This document shows, piece by piece, positions 1 to 7,736 of a DNA stretch of 64,000 nucleotides. A model generated the notes under the pieces. The model ran no database searches. It was not told the DNA's origin and worked only from the letters and a program-made list of their open reading frames with translations. The stretch is from Segatella copri (GTDB taxonomy: Bacteria > Bacteroidota > Bacteroidia > Bacteroidales > Bacteroidaceae). The stretch lies in NCBI RefSeq assembly GCF_009494395.1, contig NZ_VZCB01000057.1:1-64000 (forward strand). Direction: 5' to 3'. The position numbers and the translations under genes are program-made. Position 1 is the first letter of the stretch, and each line of letters starts with the position of its first letter.

Positions 1-2
1 TT

Positions 3-713
3 TTGGACAAGATGGAGAAGCAAACTCCCCATGTTCGTCCGACCGACTTTTCTTTTACTCAGCAAGCTACCGAGCCGAGTTTTGAGCGATTGGAAGTGAG
101 GGAACTTAACCATCCTGCACTCCTGCGCTATCTGAGCGAGCGAAAGATTAATCTGCACATTGCCCAAAAGGAATGTGCGGAACTCCACTTCTCGCATAAC
201 TATAAAAAATACTTTGCCATCGGCTTCAAGAACAAGTCGGGTGGCTATGAGGTGCGTAACCGATTCTTCAAGGGGTGCATGTCACCCAAGGATATCACCC
301 ATATCCGACATCAAGGCGAGCCAAGATACGCTTGCTATGTTTTCGAGGGCATGATGGATTATCTTTCTTTTCTCTCGTTACGCTTGGAGAAGTTTCCTGC
401 TTGTCCGTCATTGGACGCACAGGACTATGTGATACTCAACTCCACAAGCAACGTGGACAAGGCTATTGATGCACTCCATGGCTACGAGCGCATCAGTTGT
501 CTGCTCGACAACGATGACGCAGGGCGTAAGGCTACACTTGCCATCGAGACTGCTCTCGGCTACCGTGTGAGGGACGCATCCCACTTGTACAGTGAATACA
601 ACGACTTGAACGACTATCTGTGCGGAGTGAAATCCAAACAGTCAGTACACCAAGTACAGCCTGTTAAGCAGACTGTTCCACCTCGCAGGAAAGGCGCAGC
701 CTTGGGCATGTAG
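3..713 (+). CDS. Toprim-domain mobilization/primase-like protein, 5' end outside window
   Basis: The reading frame is open to the left edge, so this is the C-terminal part of a longer protein. The visible 230 or so residues include a stretch matching a Toprim fold: a glutamate in YVFEGMMDYLSF (the catalytic-type Glu) and the acidic triad-like CLLDNDDAGRKA. In Bacteroidota mobilizable elements such proteins usually carry an N-terminal CHC2 zinc finger followed by Toprim and sit just upstream of a relaxase gene, as here. The zinc finger is presumably cut off by the window edge. The role in DNA transfer or replication of the element is inferred from family and context. The stop at 713 is followed by a hairpin-rich gap and then the relaxase gene. 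Confidence 0.75.
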   Translation: MDKMEKQTPHVRPTDFSFTQQATEPSFERLEVRELNHPALLRYLSERKINLHIAQKECAELHFSHNYKKYFAIGFKNKSGGYEVRNRFFKGCMSPKDITHIRHQGEPRYACYVFEGMMDYLSFLSLRLEKFPACPSLDAQDYVILNSTSNVDKAIDALHGYERISCLLDNDDAGRKATLAIETALGYRVRDASHLYSEYNDLNDYLCGVKSKQSVHQVQPVKQTVPPRRKGAALGM

Positions 714-728
714 GCGGTTCCTGCTCCA

Positions 729-832
729 ATGGCTATTCTGAACGGAAAAGCCATAGCTCAATAGGGCGTTTTCTTGACGCAGTGGCACGCCACCGCTAAA
801 AACGCCCATTGAGCAAAGGGGTATCCCCTTTT
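729..832. other. candidate oriT / hairpin cluster upstream of relaxase gene
   Basis: Three inverted repeats lie in the 190-bp gap before the relaxase gene. ATGGCT/AGCCAT pair at 729-734 and 749-754. A longer stem pairs CTCAATAGGGCGTTTT (757-772) with AAAACGCCCATTGAG (799-813) with one bulged base, and encloses a smaller GTGGC/GCCAC stem near 782-793. AAAGGGG/CCCCTTT pair around 816-832. MobV-type relaxases nick at hairpin-containing origins located directly upstream of their own gene, so this is the natural place for oriT. The nick site is not identified; a terminator for the upstream gene is an alternative for the middle stem. Confidence 0.45.
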
Positions 833-902
833 GAAACCCCGTGAGCCATGCGCAGGGCGCAATGCGGCAAGCGGATTTGTACAACTCAAAAACAAGTTTA
901 TT

Positions 903-2249
903 ATGGGACATTTCAGTTTGGATTTCAAGAAGGCAAAGGGCAGCTCTGACGCAAGGGAGTCAGACCACATAGAGCGCAAGGTGATACCAGACAATGCCGA
1001 CCCAACAAGGACTCACCTCAACCGTGAGCTTGTCAAGATGCCGAGCGGTGTGTATGGTCGTGACGAAGCCATCGCCCACCGCATCAAGACGGCAGGCATC
1101 AAGCGCAAGATAACCAACGACCAGGTGAGGGTGATTAGAACCGTGCTGTCTGGAACGCACGAGGACATGATGAACATCGCAGCCAATGGTCAGCTTGACG
1201 ATTGGTGCAACGACAGCTTGAAGTGGTTGCAGGACACATTCGGCAAGGAGAATGTCGTTTCGGTGGTTCTCCACATGGACGAGCACACGCCGCACCTCCA
1301 CGCCTCCATCGTTCCGATAGTGACAGGCGAGCGGAGAAAGGCGAAGAACAAGACAGCGGAAGAAGGCAAGCGGACATACCGCAAGAAAGCCAATGCCGTG
1401 AGGTTGTGTGCCGATGATGTGCTCAACCGTGACAAAATGGTTGGCTATCACGACAGCTATGCGGAAGCCATGGGCAAGTATGGCTTGAAGCGAGGTGTCC
1501 GTGGATCGGATGCGAGGCATACCACCACGGCACAGTATTATCGTAACATCAAGCGAGAGACGGAGAGACTTCAAAACTGCATGAAACTGTTGCAATCCGA
1601 TGTGGAGGAAGCGGAGCGACTGCTCAAACAGACCAAGAGTGAAATCAACACGGAGAAGCTACAGGCTGCCAAGACGGAAGCAAAGGCTGCCTTTGTGTCG
1701 AAGATTGGTTCTCTTTTGGGCAGTGGAAAATTGAAGGAGGTGGAGCAACACAACCGAAAGTTGTGCGAGCTTGTGACTGACCGAGAGCAATACATTGACG
1801 AACTCCATGAGAAGGTGCAGCAAATGGAGGACAGTCACAGCAAACAGCTTGACGAGATGCAACAGATACACCAAGCAGAGGTCGTAGATTTGAAGAGCAA
1901 GCACGCAACAGAAGTTTCTTTGCTCAATGACATCGTCCGCAAAGCCAAGCATTGGTTCCCGATGTTGGAGGCACGCTTGCAAATGGAAGACCTGTGCAGG
2001 AGTGTTGGCTTTACCGTTGAACAAATTGGGGCGCTTCTTACAGGAAAGGCACTCAACTTTAGCGGTTCACTCTATTCCGAGGAGCACAGAAGAAAGTTCA
2101 ATGTAGTGAATGCAGAAATTAAGGTATTCTCTGATTCTACCAAGCCGAACCAACTATTTTTGTATATAAATAGACAAACTATGGTTGAATGGTTTAAGGA
2201 ACAGTGGAATAATATAAGGTTAAAAACACAGCGTCGTTTCAAACTTTAA
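903..2249 (+). CDS. MobV-family relaxase (Mob_Pre), 448 aa
   Basis: Relaxase that would nick and covalently lead plasmid or transposon DNA during conjugal mobilization. The start at 903 is chosen because the N-terminus then reads MGHFSLDFKKAKG...HIERK, the usual beginning of the family; an upstream in-frame ATG at 831 adds 24 residues that look non-coding. The metal-binding/catalytic motif HMDEHTPHLH lies at residues 124-133. Residues of about 215-365 form a long charged coiled-coil typical of MobV proteins, and the last 80 residues are more globular. It lies directly after a Toprim protein and a hairpin cluster that may be oriT. No coupling protein or mating-pair genes are visible, so transfer would need a helper element. 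Confidence 0.9.
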   Translation: MGHFSLDFKKAKGSSDARESDHIERKVIPDNADPTRTHLNRELVKMPSGVYGRDEAIAHRIKTAGIKRKITNDQVRVIRTVLSGTHEDMMNIAANGQLDDWCNDSLKWLQDTFGKENVVSVVLHMDEHTPHLHASIVPIVTGERRKAKNKTAEEGKRTYRKKANAVRLCADDVLNRDKMVGYHDSYAEAMGKYGLKRGVRGSDARHTTTAQYYRNIKRETERLQNCMKLLQSDVEEAERLLKQTKSEINTEKLQAAKTEAKAAFVSKIGSLLGSGKLKEVEQHNRKLCELVTDREQYIDELHEKVQQMEDSHSKQLDEMQQIHQAEVVDLKSKHATEVSLLNDIVRKAKHWFPMLEARLQMEDLCRSVGFTVEQIGALLTGKALNFSGSLYSEEHRRKFNVVNAEIKVFSDSTKPNQLFLYINRQTMVEWFKEQWNNIRLKTQRRFKL

Positions 2250-2265
2250 TATACTTTTTGCAAGA

Positions 2266-2308
2266 ACAAAGAAGGCAGCTTACTTTTTTGGGTAAACCGC
2301 CTCTTTGT
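2266..2308. terminator. hairpin between convergent relaxase and barrel genes
   Basis: ACAAAGAAGGC (2266-2276) pairs imperfectly with GCCTCTTTGT (2299-2308) around a T-rich loop, between the 3' ends of the rightward relaxase gene and the leftward barrel gene. This is the expected place for a bidirectional terminator. Confidence 0.5.
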
Positions 2309-2316
2309 TGTTGCTT

Positions 2317-4929
2317 TTACAATTGATATGTTAGAGATAGCATAACATTTCCAGAATGTTGTTTGTATCTAACATAGGATGTGTAAGTTGGTGTAACATT
2401 TTGTTTTAACCAATTGATTCCGTTAAGGTGAAAGATATTCGTGCCAGAAAGTTTGCATGTGAATTTCTTGATTTTATAGGAAATGGAAAAATCAATATCT
2501 CGCAATATCTTACTTCCGCTTGTATTCTCTATCTTGTTCCACTTGCCGGTAACAAAACTGGCGAACTTGTTCTTCGCAAATATGAGCTTTGCAGTTCCAC
2601 CAAATTCCTTGTCACTAGAATCAATGTTTAAGTCGGTGACTTTGTTTGTCAACTTGTTGTACAAGCCATCAACCTCAACATTGAAAGGAATCTTAAAGCG
2701 TGAGACGAAACCTAAGTCTGTCTTTAAGTTCCCTATCAACATTTTACACGGAATGAAATTGTATGCAATTTCGTTTCGATTCCATAAAAATGTTGTGGTC
2801 AGTTTGGCATCAATAGGCAAGTTGCCCAATCCTTTGTTGGCATATAAAGTTGCATTTACGGTTTCCTTTTTTCCTCCATCCATATAATTTTGGCTGTGTA
2901 ATAAACCGTCATTCTGATAGTTCAGCATTTCGGTGTTATCAGCCTTCTCATAAGTCAAATACATAAATATAATTGTTCTGCTATACAAACTATACAACTT
3001 ATAAGCAATATTCATGTTCAGGGCGTTGTTGCCCAACCTTGAATATGAGGAAGCATCTGTGACCTCATCGTAGCTATTGATGACAGAAAGTCTCGAAAGT
3101 GCTTCAATATCGGTTGGCACATATTTGTAACTCAGTCCAAATGCAACTGAGTGTTGCTGACTGAAACGTAATTCTGTTGCAAAGGATGGCTCCCACTTGA
3201 TTACAGACTTTGTCGCTAGTCCATTAATGTTTGTATTATTCCCATAATCAGAAAATCTAACGCCTGCATCAAACCTAAAGAGACCTTTGTTCTTCATGAG
3301 CCCCCCATAAATCCCGAAATTGTGACTGTTCAAATGTTCGCTATCTACATTTTGGTCTATCCATGAATCGTAGTTCTGAGTGGACAACTCCCATTTCAAG
3401 TTGATTTTATGGGAAATAGGAAATACATATCCTACAGCACCTGCCACATTCAGCTTCTTCAAACCTCTATCTATATAGTAAGAACCATCAGCCTGTGTAT
3501 ATTCGATAGGCAATTCGTAAGAGGAAAGAATGTCCAAGTTTCTGTCTGACTTAGAAAAAGCGAAATCTACACTTCCATAAAGCAAGCCTTTGCCTATCAA
3601 CGAATTTAAGCTGACCTGCTGTAAAGCATTAAATCCTTTGTTTTTGTCATTGTCTGTATTTCTATCGGAATTATTGTTGTAATAATCCATGATAGACATA
3701 CTGTTTCTCATATCGCTATATGCCAACTTCGTTTGGAAACGCAAGCTTGTGTATTGATTGACATCCCATTTTTGGCTGAGGTTAAATGAACTGAAGCTGC
3801 CTCTTTTCTTGCCATTCTCTTCTGTTGACTTACGTATGTTTTCCTGCGCCATCTTTATATGTTGTTCCGTTGACAATGCAGACTTTGCATCCATTTCATT
3901 GTGGATTACACCTATTGTGGCCTTGTAGTGTGAAGACGGTTTCAATGTTAAATTGACATTGCCAATACCTGAAGTCCTTTTGTATTCGTCATTACTTGGC
4001 ATCAAGACATTTCTTTCTGCACTGGAAAGGCTCAATTGCGCAAATCCATTGGTTGTTTTGACTCCTGTAAGACCGCCATTGGCATTGAGATAGTCCATTA
4101 TAGAGAATACAGCCTCATTGGTGTTGTTCGCATTTGCTATAATGGATGCAGATACTTTATTGCCCATCTTTAAAGCTGAGTTCTTGCTGTCAAACTTGTT
4201 CTTCATACCGCCTCCTTCTGTAAAGTTGCCTGCCCATTTGTTATGGAAGTCCTTATTTATAAGGTTTAATGCTGTCGTCTCTTTTGAATTAAAAGAGTTG
4301 CCGACATTTCCATCATTATAGTTACTAAGCAACTCCACACCAGAAGCAAAGTCGGCGGACAAAGTTTTTAGTGCATGTCCTCCTGTAGAAAGCACATCTT
4401 CGCCATTGACCAAGAACTTATCTATTTTTTTTCCTTGGTAGGAAACATTTCCCGATTCATCGACTGTCATTCCAGGCAACTTTTTAATGACATCGCTCAT
4501 GTTCTGTTCACTTCCGTTTTTAAACACATCTGGACTAAATTCAATTGTGTCATTCTTTATTTTCGCCCCTAAGTTTCTACCTTTTATTGTTACCTCAGAC
4601 AATGTGTAGCTGTCGTCTTTCATCATTAAGTGTAATGGGGTTGCCGGCACTTCTTTATAATGTACTCTCAGTGTAGTATATCCGACACATCTTGCTGTCA
4701 ACCAAAATGAGGACAAAGCCTTGTTGGATTGGATAGTGAACGAACCATCGTCTTTTGATATTGCATACGAAACGATGGAATGTGCCGCACTATCTTGTGA
4801 ACATGTAACAGTACAAAAGGGTATGGCTGTATTTTGTGCATCAACAACCATACCCGATATATTCTGTGCTATAGAAAATCTACATATGCAGATTAGCATA
4901 CATAACAGTAAACTTCTTAAACGTCCCAT
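2317..4929 (-). CDS. outer-membrane beta-barrel protein with carboxypeptidase-regulatory-like N-terminal domain, 870 aa
   Basis: Predicted TonB-receptor-like outer-membrane barrel of the OMP_b-brl_3 type. A signal peptide (LLLCMLICICRFSIAQ) is followed by a CarboxypepD_reg-like beta-sandwich at about residues 23-110, a degenerate plug (NMSDVIKKLPGMTVDESG) at about 140-225, and a long region of alternating strands that ends in an aromatic/hydrophobic terminal strand (NVMLSLTYQL). It is not a classical SusC: there is no SusD partner. The gene starts 18 bp after the stop of the GLPGLI gene, so the two are surely co-transcribed, and a tiny secreted peptide is encoded first in the same direction. 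This context suggests that the barrel acts together with the GLPGLI protein and the peptide, perhaps in export, display or uptake; the substrate is unknown. Confidence 0.75.
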   Translation of the reverse strand: MGRLRSLLLCMLICICRFSIAQNISGMVVDAQNTAIPFCTVTCSQDSAAHSIVSYAISKDDGSFTIQSNKALSSFWLTARCVGYTTLRVHYKEVPATPLHLMMKDDSYTLSEVTIKGRNLGAKIKNDTIEFSPDVFKNGSEQNMSDVIKKLPGMTVDESGNVSYQGKKIDKFLVNGEDVLSTGGHALKTLSADFASGVELLSNYNDGNVGNSFNSKETTALNLINKDFHNKWAGNFTEGGGMKNKFDSKNSALKMGNKVSASIIANANNTNEAVFSIMDYLNANGGLTGVKTTNGFAQLSLSSAERNVLMPSNDEYKRTSGIGNVNLTLKPSSHYKATIGVIHNEMDAKSALSTEQHIKMAQENIRKSTEENGKKRGSFSSFNLSQKWDVNQYTSLRFQTKLAYSDMRNSMSIMDYYNNNSDRNTDNDKNKGFNALQQVSLNSLIGKGLLYGSVDFAFSKSDRNLDILSSYELPIEYTQADGSYYIDRGLKKLNVAGAVGYVFPISHKINLKWELSTQNYDSWIDQNVDSEHLNSHNFGIYGGLMKNKGLFRFDAGVRFSDYGNNTNINGLATKSVIKWEPSFATELRFSQQHSVAFGLSYKYVPTDIEALSRLSVINSYDEVTDASSYSRLGNNALNMNIAYKLYSLYSRTIIFMYLTYEKADNTEMLNYQNDGLLHSQNYMDGGKKETVNATLYANKGLGNLPIDAKLTTTFLWNRNEIAYNFIPCKMLIGNLKTDLGFVSRFKIPFNVEVDGLYNKLTNKVTDLNIDSSDKEFGGTAKLIFAKNKFASFVTGKWNKIENTSGSKILRDIDFSISYKIKKFTCKLSGTNIFHLNGINWLKQNVTPTYTSYVRYKQHSGNVMLSLTYQL

Positions 4930-4947
4930 ACATCCTTATGTTTTATC

Positions 4948-5643
4948 CTATAAAACTATGACATTGTCATTGCCGCTTTCCTTCAACTCTTCAATCTTTT
5001 TCTTCTGTAACTTTTCAAAAGCAGGTTTTTGCATTATTTTTCCTCTTGGTAACTCTATCTTGACTTGCCCTTTTATAGGCAAAATACTTTCTGCCTCATA
5101 AATTTCGCTTGATGTCGTCAAGCGGAGTATTGCCCCTGGCAGCCCTATATATCCACAAGGTCCTACGGGGGATGGTATTTCTTGACAGAACCATGCTACT
5201 ACAGAACGATTTTTCTTATATACGGCCTTTGTACATTTCTTTCCTAAAACTTCTATAGTCTCATCAAAATACAAATCCCATTCATTTTTTAATGAATCAG
5301 AAAAAACGACAAATGCCTTATCTACAATGCTTTTTATACTTATTTCCTTATTATCTGTTGTATTTGTATAGTATGAGCCACTTCCTTCAAGTTTGATAAC
5401 ATTGTTATCTATGCCTGTGGTTGAAAATGCACATTCGTTGCCATTAGTAAATAAAGTATAAGTTTTATGCTGATTGGACAATTGATTTATAATCATTTGT
5501 CTTTTACTTAAATCACTCATACTATAGACCTCCTTCGGAATTTGCATCACCATATTATAATGTATGGATAATCCTATCTTTTGTGCAGAGACTAATAGAC
5601 AAGAGACTAAGCACGAAAGCGTGAATAATATAATCCTTTTCAT
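4948..5643 (-). CDS. GLPGLI family protein, 231 aa
   Basis: Periplasmic or outer-surface protein of a Bacteroidota family named for its GLPG(L/I) motif; function unknown. The start MKRIILFTLSCLVSCLLVSAQ gives a clean signal peptide; an upstream in-frame ATG at 5688 would add 15 residues before it and overlap the hairpin, so it is rejected. The signature region reads CGYIGLPGAILRL at about residues 163-175 and the family Trp/Cys-containing segment VVAWFCQEIPSPVGPC precedes it. The final residues are NDNVIVL, resembling the end GTVIIVL of the small secreted peptide encoded just upstream. It sits between that peptide and the barrel gene in one leftward unit. Confidence 0.8.
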   Translation of the reverse strand: MKRIILFTLSCLVSCLLVSAQKIGLSIHYNMVMQIPKEVYSMSDLSKRQMIINQLSNQHKTYTLFTNGNECAFSTTGIDNNVIKLEGSGSYYTNTTDNKEISIKSIVDKAFVVFSDSLKNEWDLYFDETIEVLGKKCTKAVYKKNRSVVAWFCQEIPSPVGPCGYIGLPGAILRLTTSSEIYEAESILPIKGQVKIELPRGKIMQKPAFEKLQKKKIEELKESGNDNVIVL

Positions 5644-5673
5644 ATTTGTACAGAATAGAAAGAAAATATTAAA

Positions 5674-5707
5674 GAGTAGGCACTCCAATTAAAAAGAGTG
5701 CCTACTC
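5674..5707 (-). terminator. perfect 12-bp stem hairpin between peptide and GLPGLI genes (attenuator)
   Basis: GAGTAGGCACTC (5674-5685) is the exact reverse complement of GAGTGCCTACTC (5696-5707), with a 10-base A/T loop. On the coding strand it is followed by TTTAATATTTTC, a weak T-tract. It lies between the small-peptide gene and the GLPGLI/barrel pair, so it could terminate most transcripts after the peptide while letting some read through. Confidence 0.6.
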
Positions 5708-5749
5708 ATGTAATATGCAGTCGTTGTTGATTAGCAATAGACTACGACA

Positions 5750-5938
5750 TTAGAGAACAATAATGACTGTTCCATCTTTGGTAATAATAACGACAGGACC
5801 ATTTGATGGAGTTGCTTGGAACGTTGTTGTTGCCTTAATGTTGTTTACTACTGGTGAAGATACTTCAGCCGCACTTGCTTGACTTGGCATGCATATAGCA
5901 CCTAATGCCAAAGCTATAGAAAACAAAAACTTTTTCAT
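5750..5938 (-). CDS. small secreted peptide, 62 aa, unknown function
   Basis: A short protein with a textbook Sec signal peptide (MKKFLFSIALALGAIC then SQASA) and a probable mature part of about 38 residues that starts AEVSSPVV and ends in a strongly beta-prone, hydrophobic C-terminus (GPVVIITKDGTVIIVL). No Cys in the mature part, no lipobox, no double-glycine leader. An AAGGAGAA stretch precedes the ATG and a good promoter lies upstream. It is the first gene of a leftward unit with a GLPGLI protein and an outer-membrane barrel, separated from them by a perfect hairpin. I do not recognise the family; a secreted substrate, a signalling peptide or a small structural subunit are all possible. 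Confidence 0.7.
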   Translation of the reverse strand: MKKFLFSIALALGAICMPSQASAAEVSSPVVNNIKATTTFQATPSNGPVVIITKDGTVIIVL

Positions 5939-5999
5939 GTTTTCTCCTTTTTAAATGTTATACATGTTGCGGAGGTATAAACCTCTTTGTTTTCGATTG

Positions 6000-6007
6000 C
6001 AAAAGTA
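6000..6007 (-). promoter_or_regulatory. -7 element of the small-peptide unit
   Basis: TACTTTTG on the minus strand matches the Bacteroidota -7 consensus TAnnTTTG exactly and gives a leader of about 55 bases before the ATG at 5938. A leader segment GAGGTTTATACCTC can form a small hairpin. Confidence 0.6.
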
Positions 6008-6193
6008 CAAAAAAAAATGATTGATAGAACTTTTTGATGGTTATTTTTAAACAGAATTAAACTTATTGACGGTAAAATTAAATCTGATTAAACATTATGC
6101 TGCTATTTTGTAAGGAAACTGTACTTTTTGTAACATGTCTTTCGGTTTGATGTTTTTTTGGGAATTAAAGATCTTAGATTCATTATTTTTTTG

Positions 6194-6201
6194 TATTTTT
6201 G
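6194..6201 (+). promoter_or_regulatory. -7 element driving the candidate structured RNA
   Basis: TATTTTTG fits TAnnTTTG. Transcription would start near 6208, at or just within the GCCGAA strand that closes the RNA fold, so the exact start is uncertain. The -33 TTG is not clear. Confidence 0.5.
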
Positions 6202-6203
6202 CA

Positions 6204-6328
6204 GCCGAAAAGAGTTGTTAGGCAGCAAACGTATGCAGATAGCAGAATTTAGGACTGTTGCCAAATCATTACCTCTATTGAGGTGAAAGACTCATAAATA
6301 GCTCATTTTAAGCTATTCGGCAGTTTTT
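6204..6328 (+). ncRNA. candidate structured RNA or leader upstream of the MetY-like gene
   Basis: About 125 nt that fold into a closed structure. GCCGAA (6204-6209) pairs with TTCGGC (6316-6321) and closes the whole element. Inside it GGCAGC (6221-6226) pairs with GTTGCC (6257-6262, one G-U), ACCTC/GAGGT form a hairpin with a TATT loop (6271-6284), and AATAGCT/AGCTATT form another (6297-6317, sharing two bases with the closing stem). A T-run follows at 6324-6328. It has its own -7 element, and a second promoter lies between it and the downstream coding sequence. It does not match the core sequence of SAM-I, SAM-II or SAH riboswitches that I know. It could be a free small RNA or an alternative leader. 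Confidence 0.45.
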
Positions 6329-6386
6329 AGCGTAATTTTTTCATAAAATACCTAATCTTTGGTATTTCTATATCGCATTTTTTTAG

Positions 6387-6394
6387 TACTTTTG
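6387..6394 (+). promoter_or_regulatory. -7 element of the MetY-like gene
   Basis: TACTTTTG, exact TAnnTTTG match, 48 bases before the ATG. It is followed by GCAGCC, as is the upstream promoter at 6194. Confidence 0.55.
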
Positions 6395-6441
6395 CAGCCA
6401 AAATATAGCAAATACAAAATTAAAAGAGAGATTAATAGAAA

Positions 6442-7620
6442 ATGAAGAAACAGACTCAGGCCATTCATGTGGCATACGAACGCAGAGACGCTTATGATTC
6501 GCTGAGCGTTCCGGTATATAATACGCTGGCTTACGAATTTGACAACGCAGCCATCATGTCGGATGCCTTTACTGACAAGATCAAGGCTCCGGACTATTCG
6601 CGTGTGGAGAATCCTACGGTTACCAACCTGGAACGCCGCATCGAGGCACTGACTGGGGCACAGCATGTTACAGCCTTCAATTCGGGTATGGCTGCTATCA
6701 GCAATACGCTGATGGCGCTTGCTGCACAGGGCAAGAACATCGTCAGCTCCAAGCATCTCTTCGGCAATACCTATGCATTGCTGGTTGCCACCTTGCGCCG
6801 TTTCGGAGTGAAGGTCCGATTGCGCGATTTGACTAATATAGAAGAGGTACGCGAGGCAATTGATGAGGATACCTGCTGCGTGTTTCTGGAAATCATTACC
6901 AATCCGCAGCTGGAGGTGGCCGACCTGAAGGCACTCTCTCAGGTGGCTCACGAGAAGAATGTGCCCCTGGTGGCTGATACTACCATCATTCCTTTCACCC
7001 AGTTCTCGGCTAAGGATCTGGGCGTGGATATCGAGGTGGTATCCAGTTCCAAGTATATCAGTGGCGGTGCCACATCGCTTGGCGGTGTGGTCATCGATTA
7101 CGGTACACCATATCATGGCGATTTTGCCAAGCGTCTTTATGGTGAGATGCTTTTCAACTTTGGTGCCTACATGACTCCGCAGGTGGCTTATATGCAGACT
7201 ATCGGACTGGAGACGCTCGATGCGCGTTATCGCGTGCAGAGCAGCAATGCGCTGGAGCTGGCAAGGAAGCTTCAGTCGCTCCCCCAGATCAAGCGCGTGA
7301 ATTATGTGGGATTGGAGGATAATCCATTCCATGAGTTGGCAAAGAAGCAGTTTGGCAAGACTGCCGGAGCGATGATCTGCATCGATTTGGAGGACAAGGA
7401 GGCGTGTTTCAGTTTCCTGAACCATCTGAAGCTGATTCATCGTGCCACCAATCTCTTCGACAACCGTTCGCTTGCCATCCATCCTGCCAGCACCATCTTT
7501 GGCGGTTTCTCGGAGCGTATGCGTCAGAGCATGGATGTATTGGATACAACCGTAAGACTGAGCGTCGGCCTGGAGGATGTTGACGATCTGTTTGAGGATA
7601 TCAAGCAGGCGTTGGGGTAA
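6442..7620 (+). CDS. PLP-dependent trans-sulfuration enzyme (O-acetylhomoserine sulfhydrylase / methionine gamma-lyase type), 392 aa
   Basis: Member of the Cys/Met-metabolism PLP family (fold type I). The likely Schiff-base lysine is K204 in SSSKYISGGA; the SRVENPT segment (residues 53-59) and NSGMAAI (80-86) are the usual cofactor-phosphate and substrate regions. The full length matches the family. It would make homocysteine or cysteine from an O-acylated homoserine, or cleave methionine; sequence alone does not decide. The next gene is a MalY/PatB-type C-S lyase in the same direction, so the pair probably works in sulfur amino-acid interconversion. The leader carries two promoters and a candidate structured RNA. 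Confidence 0.85.
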   Translation: MKKQTQAIHVAYERRDAYDSLSVPVYNTLAYEFDNAAIMSDAFTDKIKAPDYSRVENPTVTNLERRIEALTGAQHVTAFNSGMAAISNTLMALAAQGKNIVSSKHLFGNTYALLVATLRRFGVKVRLRDLTNIEEVREAIDEDTCCVFLEIITNPQLEVADLKALSQVAHEKNVPLVADTTIIPFTQFSAKDLGVDIEVVSSSKYISGGATSLGGVVIDYGTPYHGDFAKRLYGEMLFNFGAYMTPQVAYMQTIGLETLDARYRVQSSNALELARKLQSLPQIKRVNYVGLEDNPFHELAKKQFGKTAGAMICIDLEDKEACFSFLNHLKLIHRATNLFDNRSLAIHPASTIFGGFSERMRQSMDVLDTTVRLSVGLEDVDDLFEDIKQALG

Positions 7621-7735
7621 GTGAAAAGCAGAGAAAGTGAAGAGTGAAAAGTGAAGAACGAAGAATTCAATAGCTGATGCTAATCATAAAGTTCCAAGTT
7701 CAAAGCTCAAAGTTCAAAGTAAAAAGAGTTCAAAG
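7621..7735. repeat. short simple-sequence repeats between the sulfur-enzyme genes
   Basis: Two kinds of degenerate tandem repeat: GTGAAAAG/GTGAAGA units ending in GAACGAAGAATTC (7621-7668) and AGTTCAAAG units (about 7691-7736). The first type recurs almost word for word after murB at 12763-12793. Such GTGAA-type spacers are simple-sequence DNA between co-directional genes. Confidence 0.6.
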
Positions 7736-7736
7736 T

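Noticed and set aside
642..994. minus-strand ORFs across the oriT candidate
   Set aside because: They run through hairpins and the relaxase start without motifs or a promoter.
6204..6328. SAM or SAH riboswitch
   Set aside because: The conserved cores of SAM-I, SAM-II and SAH elements are not present in the sequence; kept as an unassigned structured RNA.
6352..7482. 376-codon ORF antisense to the MetY-like gene
   Set aside because: It overlaps a gene with intact PLP motifs, and its composition (many Leu, His, Gln, Ile) is that of a reverse-frame shadow.
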